Shown here: positions 12,641 to 23,627 of the stretch, in pieces
Layout: every line of letters starts with the position of its first letter
Position numbering within the stretch: position 1 is the first letter of the stretch
NCBI RefSeq assembly: GCF_011386835.1
Contig: NC_088798.1
Location: 7,998,001-8,062,000 of the forward strand
Source of the DNA: Chrysemys picta bellii
Taxonomy: Eukaryota; Chordata; Testudines; Emydidae
DNA: 64,000 bases
Direction: 5' to 3'
Program-made: the position numbers and the translations under genes
Notes under the pieces: model-generated
What the model was told of the DNA's origin: nothing
What the model saw: the letters and a program-made list of their open reading frames with translations, nothing else
Database searches by the model: none

Positions 12641-13244
12641 GGGGGGAGAGTTTGACTTTTAAAACATTTGATAAAATCAGTAAAGAAACACAGTAACAAC
12701 AAGAAAATAAATTACAAATTCAAAAATGATTGTCTATCCCCAACACCATAAAGTGCATTTCCAATAGCCACCCCTCTGAATATATTGATCCAAATTGCTT
12801 AAAAGAGGATAATATCTAAACTCCAAATGAAGGTGTAAAACCATGAACAATCTAAAATACCAAAGAACATCGTTAACGCCAGTACCAAATAATGTATATC
12901 TACTTTTTTAAATGGCCATCTTTGCTTGACCCAGAATGAAGTTTGCAAGGCATACCACAGATCTACAAACAAGAATAAGGTTATAAACAAGGGGTTCAGC
13001 ATGCAACCTTGGGAACTCCATCTGCCTATCCTGCATCCTCAGCTTAAAAAAACTCCCAGCGTAAAAAGGCTTTGATTAAAAAAAAAACAGGTAACATATT
13101 GAAACTGACACCCCCACGGTCCAATAAAAAAAAGTTCCCTAGCAAAATCCAAACCCTCTATCCACTGAGGAAAAAGCAAAGACCAGTTGCTTCCAAGGAA
13201 CAGGTTCATCCACAAACAACAGTTACTCTAGAGACGGCAACCAA

Positions 13245-13440
13245 AAAGTAAAAAGCAACAAAGAGTCCTGTGGCACCTTATAGACTAACAGATGTATTTG
13301 AGCATAAGCTTTCATGGGGGTCATGCATCCGAAGAAGTGGGTATTCACCCACTTATACGTCTGTTAGTCTATAAGGTGCCACAGGATTCTTTGTTGCTTT
13401 TTACAGATCCAGACTAACACGGCTACCCCTCTGATACTTG
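13245..13440. repeat. Penelope-like terminal hairpin, copy 1
   Basis: Near-perfect inverted arms of about 45 bp, beginning AAAAAGCAACAAAGAGTCCT at left and ending inverted near 13400, carry the TGTGGCACCTTATAGACTAAC motif. A single-strand tail follows (CAGACTAACACGGCTACCCC). The same motifs lie at the end of the Penelope-like element at 15307, so I infer a terminal repeat of that class. It sits within the LINE ORF2. Confidence 0.65.
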
Positions 13441-13444
13441 ACAA

Positions 13445-14001
13445 CCAAAAAGTAGTGACTCTGCTCAGAAGGTCAATGAGACCCTAAAGCCCCACTAGAC
13501 TAGGCAGAAGAGTCAAGGTAAATACTATTTCCACCTTTTCAACATTTCCATGAACCCCTCCAAATTCCAACCCAGAATATCATCCAGTCCCAGCATAATT
13601 CCTAGTGCCTAAAAGCCAGTTCAGCTCCACAATACCTCCCCACCCCTCCCAGCAAAGTCATGGGGTGGGAGATCACTCAAGCCCCTAGCAGGAGTCACTC
13701 ATCCCACAATTTATGCCAGCTGAGGAAGTCTGCTCAAAATAGTGCTGACATTCATTGAAAACCTGGACATCACAATCCTGAATAATAAACACAGTCACAT
13801 CACCAGCATATGTGGAGACTTTCTCCAGAGTACAAGTTGGAACAGGGAGAGAAAGGCCAGAAAGACGCTTTCTCTACATGCATAATAGAGGCTCAGTAGA
13901 AAGAGCATACAGTAACCCAGACAGGGAACAACCCTGACTCCCCTACAGACTGGAAGGGAGTGCTAAAGACACCATTCACCTTAATTAGACTATATATGTC
14001 G

Positions 14002-14038
<37 letters not shown>

Positions 14039-14457
14039 CCAAAATCAGAAAGGATTCAAAATAAAATAACCATGGCCTGCAAGATCAAAAGCCTTATCTT
14101 GATCCAGGGAAGTCAACCAAATATGCAAATCAAACATCTGAAACACTGACATTACATCCTGCAATAGGAAAAGGTTATAAAAAAATTGACCTGTTGGAGA
14201 CACAATAGAGCTGATCAGTGTGCAGGACCAAACCAAACACAGCTTACAGTCTGTTTGCCAAGGCCTTGGGAAAAAGATTATAGTCGGCGCAAAGCAGGAA
14301 CACAGGTCTCCAATGCGACACCTCCCCAAGGTCCCCCTTCTTAGGCAACAAGGTAAGAAGCGCTCGATGACAATGGAGTGACAATATCATCTCCCTGATG
14401 GTCTCCTGAAAAACCTGGAGCAAATCAGGCCCAAGAAGGGTCCAAAAGGCCTTTTAA
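13445..14457 (-). pseudogene. LINE ORF2 reverse transcriptase remnant
   Basis: Reading on the minus strand, LLPKKGDL is followed by an N-W-R-P-V-like segment with LLCADYNLFPKALANRL, then SLDQDKAFD (RT motif A, about 14083-14108) and a degenerate YAGDV at 13799-13810 where YADD is expected. The first catalytic Asp of the YADD box is a glycine. Stops and frame changes occur throughout, and a CA microsatellite (14005-14035) sits between the two motif regions. Homology is to L1/Tx1-type RT. Not functional. Confidence 0.75.
14005..14035. repeat. (AC)n microsatellite
   Basis: About 15 uninterrupted AC units inside the LINE RT remnant. Confidence 0.95.
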
Positions 14458-14468
14458 ACCTCAGTAGG

Positions 14469-14605
14469 CAGGGCCGGTGCTACCATTAAGGCAAACTAGG
14501 CAGTTGCCTAGGGCGCCAAGATTTGGGGGCGCACGGCTGGGGGGGGGGAGGGAGCACAAGGTGGAAGTTTCACCTAGGGCGCGAAACTTCCTTGCACTGG
14601 TCCTG
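14469..14605. mobile_element. Short hAT-like MITE (CAGGGCCGGTGC termini)
   Basis: The left end is CAGGGCCGGTGCTACC and the right end, reverse-complemented, CAGGACCAGTGCAAGG. The interior contains TTGCCTAGGGCGCC and its near-inverted partner CACCTAGGGCGCG. ACCTCA occurs close to both sides (14458-14463 and 14606-14611), a partial target-site duplication candidate. It occupies the junction between LINE ORF1 and RT sequences. Confidence 0.65.
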
Positions 14606-14609
14606 ACCT

Positions 14610-15306
14610 CAACAGTGTGCTGTCCCCAACTGCGCTGATCAAACTAACCTGTTTTGTAACACCCTCAGAAACTGGAGCCCCCTCCACCTTCAACGGCCAT
14701 TTATTTTATTTATTTATTTTTTGCTTGGGGCTTTGCCAGCAAGCCAGAATCCTCAGCCAAGGCCACAGATTACATAGCAACAGGCTCAACCTCCATTTTA
14801 CAAGCAGGCACCACACAATCAGTAATATAATCTCCCCCAGGTTGTAAAGGGGGACCTAACCCCCCAGAACCAACAACCCCAGAGCCATCTGGAACCTGTT
14901 CAGACCCGGTCTCTGTCACAGCCACCCCACCCTGCTCTTTCCTCTCAGAACTCCCCACATTGCCAGACACAGGGTCCCTGTTCCCAGAGGCCCACTTGCC
15001 TCTTCTTAGAGCACTGACTGATCAAATGTGTTGGATGTCCAGCACGAAAACAGGCCATGTCCTCAAGTGGCAACAAACACAATGTACTGAGATTTCCCCA
15101 GTCCTATACTTGAGGGAAACGTTTAACGTTTTGGGAGCATTGGTGAATATAGTATAAACCTGCCTATGAGAGGGCAAAGACATGCTGCCCTCTGCAGCTT
15201 TACAGCCCAAAGGAATTCTCCTAATAGGGCTAGTGTTCTTATCACAGCTCACCAGGTCTCTAACCAACTGCTAATTTCCTAAAAGAGGAGGAACATTAGA
15301 GATAAT
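14610..15306 (-). pseudogene. LINE ORF1, 3' part
   Basis: On the minus strand the frame from 15306 reads KIISNVPPLL, then SPIRRIPLGCKAAEG and SHRQVYTIF, a pattern I recognise from Tx1-type LINE ORF1. A following CFRAGHPTHLIS looks like a CCHC zinc knuckle in which the second cysteine is lost. A Gly/Glu-rich linker (about 14770-14970) follows. The start of ORF1 lies beyond the Penelope-like insertion, at 16550-16990. Confidence 0.72.
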
Positions 15307-16546
15307 TTTCAGAGCGGTAGCCGTGTTAGTCAGTATCAGCAAAAAGAACAGAACTGGAGTACTTGTGGCACCTTAGAGACTAACAAATTTATTTGAGCAT
15401 AAGCTTTCGTGGGCTAAAACCCACTTCATCGGATGCATGCAGTGGAAAATACAGTAGGAAGATATATATACACACACACACACACACAGGTCATGAAAAA
15501 TGGGTGTTGCCATACTAACTATAACGAGAGTAATCAGTTAAGGTGGGCTATTATCAGCAGGAGAAAAAAAAACTTTTGTCGTGATAATCAGGATGGCCCA
15601 TTTCCAACAGTTGACAAGAAAGTGTGAGTAACAGTGGGGGGGGGGAAAGAAGGGAAATTAGCATGGGGAAATAGTTTTTACTTTGTGTAATGACCCATCC
15701 ACTCCCAGTCTTTATTCAAGCCTAATTTAATGGTGTCCAGTTTGCAAATTAATTCCAATTTTGCAGTTTCTCATTGGAATCTGTTTTTGAAGTGTTTTTG
15801 TTGGAGTATTGCGACTTTGAGGTCTGTAATCGAGTGACCAGGGAGGTTGACGTGTTCTCAGACTGGTTTTTGCATGTTATAATTCTTGACATCTGATTTG
15901 TGTCCATTTATTCTTTTGCGTAGAGACTGTCCAGTTTGGCCAATGTACATGGCAGAGGGGCATTGCTGGCACATGATGGCATATATCACATTGGTAGATG
16001 TGTAGATGAATGAGCCTCTGATAGTGTGGCTGATGTGATTAGGTCCTATGATGGTACCCCCTGAATAGATATGTGGACAGAGTCGGCAACGGGCTTTGTT
16101 GCAAGGATAGATTCCTGGGTTAGTGTTTTTGTTGTGTGGTTGCTGGTGAGTATTTGCTTCAGATTGGGGGGCTGTCTGTAAGCGAAGACTGGTCTGTCTC
16201 CCAAGATCTCTGAGAGTGATGGATCATCCTTCAGGATAGGTTGTAGAACCTTGATGATGCACTGGAGAGGTTTTAGTTGGAGGCTGAAGGTGATGGCTAG
16301 TGGCGTTCTGTTACTTTCTTTGTTGGGCCTGTCCTGTAGTAGATGACTTCTGGGTACTCTTCTGGCTCTGTCAATCTGTTTCTTCACTTCAGCAGGTGGG
16401 TATTGTAGTTGTAAGAATACTTGATAGAGATCTTATAGGTGTTTGTCTCTGCCTGAGCAGTTGGAGCAAATGCCGTTGTATCTTAGAGCTTGGCTGTAGA
16501 CAATGGATCGTGTGGTGTGGTCTGGATGAAAGCTGGATATATATAT
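15307..16546 (-). mobile_element. Penelope-like retroelement inserted in LINE ORF1
   Basis: Antisense. The 3' end at 15307 shows AGCGGTAGCCGTGTTAGTC and TGTGGCACCTTAGAGACTAAC. The coding part toward 16480 includes a GIY-YIG endonuclease module. RT is not recognised, so the 5' part is missing. The LINE frame stops on one side at STFGVK and resumes on the other at KIISNVPP, showing a clean insertion. A TA-rich tract at 16536-16548 and a TA/CA run at 15462-15488 lie within the element. Confidence 0.78.
15690..16480 (-). pseudogene. Penelope-like GIY-YIG endonuclease remnant
   Basis: Reading down the minus strand, a cysteine-rich stretch (PCNKARCRLCPHIYSGG) is followed by VIYAIMCQQCPSAMYIGQTG, then SLRKRINGH, which carries the Y-I-G and conserved Arg/His features of the GIY-YIG nuclease of Penelope-like elements. 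A 114-codon frame upstream (16046-16387) is in a different frame, so at least one frameshift lies near the cysteine-rich stretch. An in-frame stop follows the MQKPV segment. Family members use this nuclease to nick DNA for insertion. This copy is dead. Confidence 0.78.
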
Positions 16547-16549
16547 ATG

Positions 16550-16990
16550 AGTTTAACACCAAATGTTGAGGGGGCAGTACAAGGAGAAAAAACACCCCAC
16601 ACAACAATCCCTTCCACAACCAGCTGCTCAACACGGCTAAGCATGGCAACACACACAACAGCCGTGCTGGTGTAGGAGGCGTAACTCACATTTTTAAACC
16701 CAATCACTTTCCCACAGCTAGAACGCACTCCTCCACTGAGCCAGAGTTTAGAGGCAAAATCCACAACCCATGGCCACAGGCTAAATACTCAGAATCCACA
16801 ACCACCAGAGGTCTCTGTTCCCCACATGGTAGCCCAGGGGGGCAGACAAAAGCAATATGGAAATTAAACCCACAACCACCACAAAACTAAACAAACTCAA
16901 CAAAGCAAAAACCCATTTCCCCAACAGAAAGAAACACGGCGAGAACAGCAAAGCACATCCACTCTCATCCTTACTCACCCAATCAGCAGA
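16550..16990 (-). pseudogene. LINE ORF1, 5' part
   Basis: On the minus strand the frame through 16764-16550 reads ASKLWLSGGVRSSCGKVIGF and later SRVEQLVVEGIVVWGVFSP, ending STFGVK, where the Penelope-like element interrupts it. The order (L-V-E-x-G-I-V-V, then F-x-P, then S-T) matches Tx1-type ORF1. The start of ORF1 beyond 16764 is obscured by frameshifts. Confidence 0.65.
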
Positions 16991-16999
16991 TAGGGAGAA

Positions 17000-17311
17000 T
17001 ATGACTCTATAGCCTAATGGCTAGTACATGTCCCAGGATGTGGGAAACCCAGGATCCAGCCCCCACTTCTACTGACTTTTTAATTATTTATCCCCTCACT
17101 GTAGTACCTAACTGCCTTTCACAGACAATCAATAGCACCAGCATAGTCCCTAGTGCACTTGTGCATGTACTGCCATTTTAAAACAGAACAGTTTTAATCA
17201 GCACAGGCAGAGAAGTCACTTGCCTGACTTTATGGAGTCAGCTGGGATAGCCTGATTGATTGGCAGTATGTTGAGATATATTACAGCATATTTGTTATTT
17301 TAGTTACCCAC
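17000..17311. other. tRNA-like SINE fragment and unassigned intronic sequence
   Basis: 17010-17070 reads like a tRNA-derived SINE head (TATAGCCTAATGGCTAGTAC, then CCCAGGATCCAGCC). The rest shows nothing recognised. Confidence 0.4.
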
Positions 17312-17963
17312 TGTGACAGACCCAGACCAGTGGGGTACAGGAGTCTGGTAGAGGGCAAATATATTGGTCACTGGATGAGTAGTTTTCTGTTCCCTGAGTG
17401 ACCAGAGCAGGGGCTGCACTAGAGTAATCAGGAACCTGCTAGAACCAGTTAAGGCAGGTAGACTAATTAGGACACCTGGAGCCAATTAAGAAGAAGCTTC
17501 TAGAATCAATTAAGGCAGGCTAATCAGGGCACATGGGTTTTAAAAAGGAGTTCAGCCCAGTTTGTGGTGGGAGTGTGAGGAGCTGGGAACAAGAGGTGCA
17601 AGGAGCTGAGAGGGTGTGCTGCTGGAGGACTGAGGAGCACAAGCCTTATCAGACACCAGGAGGAAGGTCCTGTGGTGAGAATAAGGAAGGTGGCCATGGG
17701 GAAGTAGCCCAGGGAGTTGTAGCTGTCATGCAGCTGTTACAGGAGGCACAATAGACAGCTGCAGTCCACAGGGTCCTGGGCTGGAACTCTGAGTAGAGAG
17801 CGGGCCCGGGTTCCCCCCAAACCTCCCAATTGACCTGGACTGTGGGTTCTCCCAGAGGGGAAGGTCTCTGGGCTGTTCCCCAACCCACATGGTGAATCTT
17901 TGAGGCGAGAAAATCCGCCAATAAGCGCAGGACCCACCAAGATAGAGGAGGAACTTTGTCACA
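17312..17963 (+). mobile_element. Solo LTR-like element with 4-bp target duplication
   Basis: Begins TGTGACAGACCC and ends CTTTGTCACA, giving a 7-bp inverted terminus with TG...CA ends. CCAC directly flanks both sides (17308-17311 and 17964-17967). A TTTTAAAAAGG TATA-like box lies near 17535. It has no coding frame. The sequence matches a repeat I know from turtle genomes; I infer an LTR of a retrovirus- or Gypsy-like element. Orientation is taken from the TATA-like box. Confidence 0.7.
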
Positions 17964-17979
17964 CCACATTGGTGTAATC

Positions 17980-19330
17980 TGCATCTCAGTGCAACTCCAG
18001 GGCTCCCCTAAATACTGGATTAAAAGCAAAGGAAATCTCAAATAGTGGGACAAAGTAAATGTGCAGGGGGGAAAAAATTATCGAATTAGATTATGGCAGA
18101 TGAAACACTCAGGGCTCCAATACAAAATGCAGGGAGTTTATTTAATTTGTTACTTTTTTAAAATAAGACTATGCTCACTGACTTGAATTAGTAATTTACC
18201 TGTTTTAAAATATGCTCGGCCTTTGGAGCTAGTCTTGTTTTCCAATGTAGTGAAATAAATGGGAAAATAGCCAGTCTCCTAGGGAGCGTGCTAGCTAGCT
18301 GGACTGCCAGCGCAATGGAATACTGTTAGCATCGGCTGCACAGTAAACTGTGCATCTGACATACAGGCTGCATGCAAAGGAATTGATAATGACTAGCAAC
18401 AAATGATAGAAGCTCATTAGTGCCAGAGTGCGACACTGAGGACACCCACAGTGACTGGGTCAAATTAAGCACAGTTTATGCTATTTCCATTTGTTCATGT
18501 TTTAATCATTTCCTATAATGGTCGGTATAGTTTAAAAAAAAATAGATTGCTGTAAATTATAAATCCGCCCCAGGAGCACAATGTACATTGATTTCATCAC
18601 TGCATTGTGACTTCCTGAGTGGAAGCTTCATAAATCATTGAGGGCACGTGGACCTGATCCTGAAGGTGGCAGATCCACTCAATTCCCATCCATTCCCAGT
18701 GAGCGCTGAGAGGCATAAGTTCTCAGGCCATAATGGAGAAGCCTGGGACCACTAAGCAAACATGTTGGGTCACACTGCACCACCGATTGCTAGGTAGAAC
18801 TCCTCATTGATTTGAATGGAGTCTCCTGCTTAACAACTGACTGCATGATATGGCCAGTTAATTTTTACTTCTCATTAATAAACCAGCTTTGAGAAGCCTG
18901 CACCTTAACATTCCTTGTTTAGGTGCAGAGAAGGACCCAAGCCACAAAGCCCAGATGCAGAACCTGCCCCAACGTACCAGAGTTCAGATGTGGCATTCTG
19001 AACTGGTGCAGGCCCAGCTCTATTTGAAGCAGTCAGTGGAAAGGGGTGTACATGGGTGGAGTCAGGTCAGCTTCAGAAAATTAGTACATAGTAAAAGTAA
19101 GGGATTTCCTGTTTATATTCGTGAGCCATGACTCCTTCTCTCTGCTTGTGTAGGTCTGGAATTCCCAATAGCAGCCCTGAAAGTGGTGTTCCTGACTTAT
19201 TTCTGAAAAATGGCAAGATTTGGAAAAAATATACTGTCAGTAAAACAGCTGTTCTCAGAGGTTTGAACAAGGTAATACGAGTCACGATGCCAGTCTTGTG
19301 TTCTTAGCTCTGCTAACTGACTTACCGTTG
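17980..19330. other. Intronic sequence, nothing recognised
   Basis: AT-rich; short open frames without motifs (for example 18889-19131). No transposon termini or RNA genes identified. Confidence 0.45.
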
Positions 19331-19334
19331 CCAA

Positions 19335-19690
19335 GTTACTTAGGTCTCAATTTTCAAAAAGGTTACTGAACTTGAGACAACTAAGGCTGGATTTTCAAAA
19401 GAGCTCAACCTCCATTTTAGGGACCAAAGCGAGTGGCTAGATTTTCAGAAGAACTCTGCACATTTGCAAATCTGGTCCTTTTTTAGATGCCTAACTGGGA
19501 GCTCGGTCCTTTGAAAATCTGGCCCTGAAGAGGCCTGTTTTTCAGAGCGTGGGCGCCCAGCACTTTCTGAAAATCAAACTCCATTAAGGTGTCTCAAACT
19601 GGGAAACCACAAAAAGTGGAGGTATCCAAAATCTCTAGTCATTCTGGAAAATCTTGGCCCAGCTGCCACTGACCTTCCTACTTCAATATG
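19335..19690. repeat. Palindromic GATTTTCAAAAG-type repeat
   Basis: Several partially inverted copies of a GGATTTTCAAAAGAGCTC unit alternate with its complement (CCTTTGAAAATCTGGCCC). I recognise a turtle-abundant palindromic family, probably MITE-like. No coding sequence. Confidence 0.5.
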
Positions 19691-19739
19691 AAGTTAATGG
19701 GTGTTGAAGGTGCTCACAGAATCAGACCCTACCAGGATA

Positions 19740-20840
19740 TAATGGACTGACTGGGAGTGTTTTGCTGATCCTTTAAACTACAGGAAAGAAAGTTGGCTAG
19801 TAGGAGGACAATTCTGTTTTTTTTTTACTTTGGAAGTATTCCAGGTTACTTCACTGTAAACTGCACCTGGGATGACCTCAAAAATGAAATCAGTAAACAG
19901 AGCATAAGAGGCAGTGAAATAGGACCATGAGAATTGCCTCCCTGGAACAGAACACGGCCCTCTTCTTGTGGTTTTTTATCTGATGTGGTTTGAATGAAAT
20001 AGTCTCCTGGCATCTCCTACGGTTCACTCAGATGTTCTGATAATCATTTAACTGCCGCAGATCCCCAGGAACCTGGTGGTCTGAACCTTTCTCTCTCCTT
20101 TATTTCAACTGGCAAGTTATTGCCTCAGGCCTCATTTTGATGCAATTTATATAGGGTTGTAGGGGAAAAAAATCTCTCTGGCTGCAAGGAAAGACTCGAG
20201 TCTGGAAATGGCAAGATTCTCAGCAGCAGTGGCAAACCCAGGGATTCAAGAGCAGCAGCAATGGGCTGCTAGGAAGTTTGATCAGACAGACTGCACGATG
20301 CTGACTGCCGCATTTGCCATATTACACCACCACCCTCCGTTGGTCCATCAGGATTAATATCCTGTTTCCAGCAGTGGCCAATATCAATCGTGAAAGGGGA
20401 AATAAACCCATCATGTGCCAGGTTCATCTCTCCTGTAATTCCATAGGGTCCGATTCTCCTCTCCCTTACACCAGTAGGACTCTGCTAACTACAACGTAAT
20501 ATACAGCAGCATGAGTGAGTAGAGTTACACCAAGGATGAATCTGTCTGGCAAACACATGGTGGAGAGAACTCCTTTCTGAACTCTGGGGTGATCAGCTCA
20601 TGCCCTGCCACCTGCGATTTGAGTACCCCATCGCTAACTTAGCTTGCATAATTATTATTTTGAAAACAATCATAAAATTATCCTGCAGAATTTGTGCAAC
20701 AGCAGCAGCCTATAAAGCTAACTTGAAAGAACATGTCAGACTTCTCAGAGAGAGAGAGAGCGCACATATCTGCAGGACTATACGGCTTTTCCTGCATTGC
20801 CTGAAGGGTTCATAAATTCACTTGCTCAGCTCAGGCTTAG
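19740..20840. other. Intronic sequence, mostly unassigned
   Basis: It contains a truncated palindromic CCGATTCTCCTCTCCCTTACACC fragment near 20451 and a short AG run near 20748-20760. Nothing else is recognised. Confidence 0.45.
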
Positions 20841-20851
20841 TGGGTGGCTTT

Positions 20852-22509
20852 TAGGGCTGTCAAGCGATTAAAAAAATTAATCGTGCGATTAATCGCGCTC
20901 TTAAACAATAACAGAATACCATTTATTTAAATATTTGTGGATGTTTTCTACCTTTTCAAATATATTGATTTCAATTACAACACAGAATACAAAGTGTACA
21001 GTGCTCACTTTATTTTTTATTACAAATATTTTCATTGTAAAAAACAAAAGAAATAGTATTTTTCAATTCACTTAAGTACTGTAGTGCGATCTCTCTAGCA
21101 TGAAAGGTGAACTTACAAATGTAGAATTATGTACAAAAAATAACTGCATTAAAAACAAAGCAATGTAAAACTTTAGAGCCTACAAGTCCACTCAATCCTA
21201 CTTCTTGTTCAGCCACTCGCTCAGATAAACAAGTTTGTTTACATTTCCCGTAAATAATGCTGCCCCCTTATTGTTTATAATATCACCTGAAAGTCAGAAC
21301 AGGCATACGCATGACATTGTTGTAGCTGGTGTCGCAAGATATTTACCTGCCAGAGGCGCTAAAGATTCATATGTCCCTTCATGTTTCAACCACCATTCCA
21401 GAGGACATGCATCCATGCTGATGACAGCTTCTGCTCAATAACGAACAAAAGCAGTGCAGACTGACACATGTTCAATTTCATCATCTGAGTCCAATGCTAC
21501 CAGCAGAAGGTCGATTTTGTTTTTTAGTGGTTCGGGTTCTGTAGTTTCCGTATCAGAGTGTTGCTCTTTTAAGACTTCTGAAAGCATGCTCCACACCTCG
21601 TCCCTTTCAGATTTTGGAAGGCACTTCAGATTCTTAAACCTTGGGTCGAGTGCTGTAGCTGTCTTTAGAAATCTCATATTGGTACCTTCTTTGCATTTTA
21701 TCAAATCTCCAGTGAAAGCGTTCTTAAAATGAACAACATGTGCTGGGTGATCATCCGAGACTGCTACAACATGAAATATATGGCAGAATGCAGGTGAAAC
21801 AGAGCAGGAGACATACAATTCTCCCCCAAGGAGTTCAGTCACAAATTTAATTAATGCATTATTATTTTTAATGAGCATCATCAGCCTGGAAGCATGTCCT
21901 CTGGAATGGTGGCCAAAGCATGAAGAGGCATATGAATATTTAGCATATCTGGCATGTAAATACCTTTTAATGCTGGCTACACAATGTGCCATGTTAACAT
22001 CTGTTCTCACTTTCAGGTGATGTGAGAAATAATAAGAGGGCAGTATTATCTCCTGTAAATGTATACAAACTCGTTTCTCTTAGTGTTTGGCTGAACAAGA
22101 AGTAGGACTGAGTGGACTTGTAGGCTCTAAAGATTTACATTGTTTTATTTTTAATGCAGTTATGTAATAAAGAAATCGACATTTGTAAGTTGCACTTTCA
22201 CGATGAAGAGATTGCACTAGAGTACTCGTATGAGGAATTGAAAAACACTATTTCTTGTTTATCATTTTTACAGTGCAAAGATTTGTAATCAAAAATAACG
22301 TGAACACTGTACACTTCGTATTCTGTGTTGTAATTGAAATCAATATAGCTGAAAATACAGAAAAACATCCAAAAATATTTAATATATTTCAATTGGTATT
22401 CTGTTTAACGGGGCAATTAAAATTGCGATTAATCGCAATTAATTTTTTTAATCGCAATTAATTTTGAGGGGTTAATCGTGTGAGTTAAATGCGATCAACA
22501 AAGCCACTA
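20852..22509. mobile_element. hAT element with ~600-bp inverted arms
   Basis: Left terminus TAGGGCTGTCAAGCGATT. The right terminus, read in reverse, shows the same AATCGC/ATTAATCGC motifs, and both ends share many copies of ATTAATCGC. The two outer arms (about 20870-21440 and 21880-22480) are diverged inverted copies of each other across their full length, not just at the tip. Between them lies transposase sequence. The copy is non-autonomous and broken. Confidence 0.75.
21435..22010 (-). pseudogene. hAT transposase fragment
   Basis: A 191-codon frame contains TATALDPRFKNLKCLPKSER, where the A-L-D-P-R-F-K motif is the conserved core of hAT transposases of the ZBED type, followed by an acidic EVLKEQHSD stretch. 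Its first part (SSCFGHHSRGHASRLM) comes from the right inverted arm, and the left arm encodes a similar SCFNHHSRGHASMLM on the plus strand (frame 21235-21441). It lacks the N-terminal BED zinc finger and most of the DDE catalytic core. Full transposases have roughly 600 residues. It is a relic. Confidence 0.75.
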
Positions 22510-22744
22510 GGGCTGTTGATTAGTTACCTTTGTTTTCTTTAATTTTCCTAATGTGCAATGAGGAGCTTGGAGATTTCCTTACATTAAAATGAGTCTATCG
22601 CCACCTGCTGGATGAGGTATTTTCTTCCCTTGATAAGAAACAAAAGGGTTTCTGGGGAAAACGGTGCATGGAGCAGATGATTGGTGAAATTAATGTCGGC
22701 ACTGGAACATAAGCCCATAATGTTCTTCCTTCACCACCACCACC

Positions 22745-22990
22745 CTCATGAATCTCTAGAAGGAGAGACATGTGGTTAAGGCATCTGATCATGAGTCAGG
22801 AGAGCTAGGTTCAATTTCCAACTTTTCTACAGACTTCTTAGGTGACAGTGGTACAAAGTCACTTAATTTTTCTCTGCATTAGCTCACCCTCTGTACAATC
22901 AGGATGATAATGCTTTCTCCTACTCTGTCTGTCTTGTCTATGTAGATTGTACGGTCTTTGGTGCGGAGATTGTCTCTCACTATGTGTATG
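22745..22990 (+). repeat. MIR-like SINE, sense
   Basis: tRNA-like head (GTGGTTAAGGCATCTGATC, then GTTCAATTTCC), then ACAAAGTCACTTAATTTTTC and ACAATCAGGATGATAATGC, the MIR/CORE-SINE order. It runs into an L3-like fragment around 22940. Diverged, no coding frame. Confidence 0.55.
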
Positions 22991-22999
22991 CACAGTACC

Positions 23000-23627
23000 T
23001 CGCACACTCAAACCTCAACTTCAGATGGGACATCTAGGCTGTACTGCAGAAGAAGTAATAATAGTACTTGAAGGTCAGTGCTAAGAGTGGTAGGTCTGAC
23101 TGCATAGCAGCTGAAAACGTGCTGACCGCATCACACACACCTTTACGCAAAACAGCTTTCTCTGAGGCTGGGAAAAGTTTGCTTAACTTTTCTCCCAATT
23201 ATTTTTCAGTTCTGGGCATTCTACATATCTAGAGCTTAGCTGAGACAAAGGAAAGGAAGCAAAGGCCTTGAGAGAAGTGTTGTCATGTCATTTCTAACCC
23301 CATTCCAAGCAAGAAGTACCGCCACGCTCCTAAAAAAAAGGTCTATTCTTGTGGAATTCCAGTTTTGCAGATCCAACAGGCTCACATAAGCGGCCAAACT
23401 GCACTTTTAAAGACCACTATCGCAAACTGGTGCAGTGACGAGCTATAGAAAGCCCTAAGACACAGAGGTCAGCCCAAGCGAAAGAGGGCAAGGTGTTACC
23501 AAGGAGTTTGAAACAGAGATTTCTCTTGAAATCTATGGAGGGAGAGGAAGAATATGTTTAACTATGAAACATCTAATATTATACTGAAAAAAATATTTCC
23601 TGACAAAACAAGCACCACATAATGAAC
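23000..23627. other. Intronic sequence, nothing recognised
   Basis: No transposon ends or exons seen. The 3' edge (23620-23627, TAATGAAC) is the target-site copy of the adjacent hAT element. Confidence 0.4.

Larger units (their letters stand above)
12800..16990 (-). mobile_element. Tx1/L1-type LINE, antisense, broken and nested
   Basis: On the minus strand, reading down from 16990, parts of ORF1 (16990-16550, then 15306-14610) are followed by ORF2 reverse transcriptase (14457-13445) and a degraded ORF2 C-terminal region (13244-12800). It is interrupted by a Penelope-like element (15307-16546), a MITE (14469-14605) and a hairpin (13245-13440). Only the RT part of ORF2 is recognisable; there is no room for the endonuclease between ORF1 and RT. 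ORF1 motifs and the RT motif order resemble Tx1-clade LINEs known from fish and amphibians. All frames carry stops and shifts, so the copy is dead. Confidence 0.72.

Noticed and set aside
14617..14970. Possible host exon in the LINE ORF1 region
   Set aside because: The peptides fit a Tx1-type ORF1 linker and are embedded in LINE sequence.
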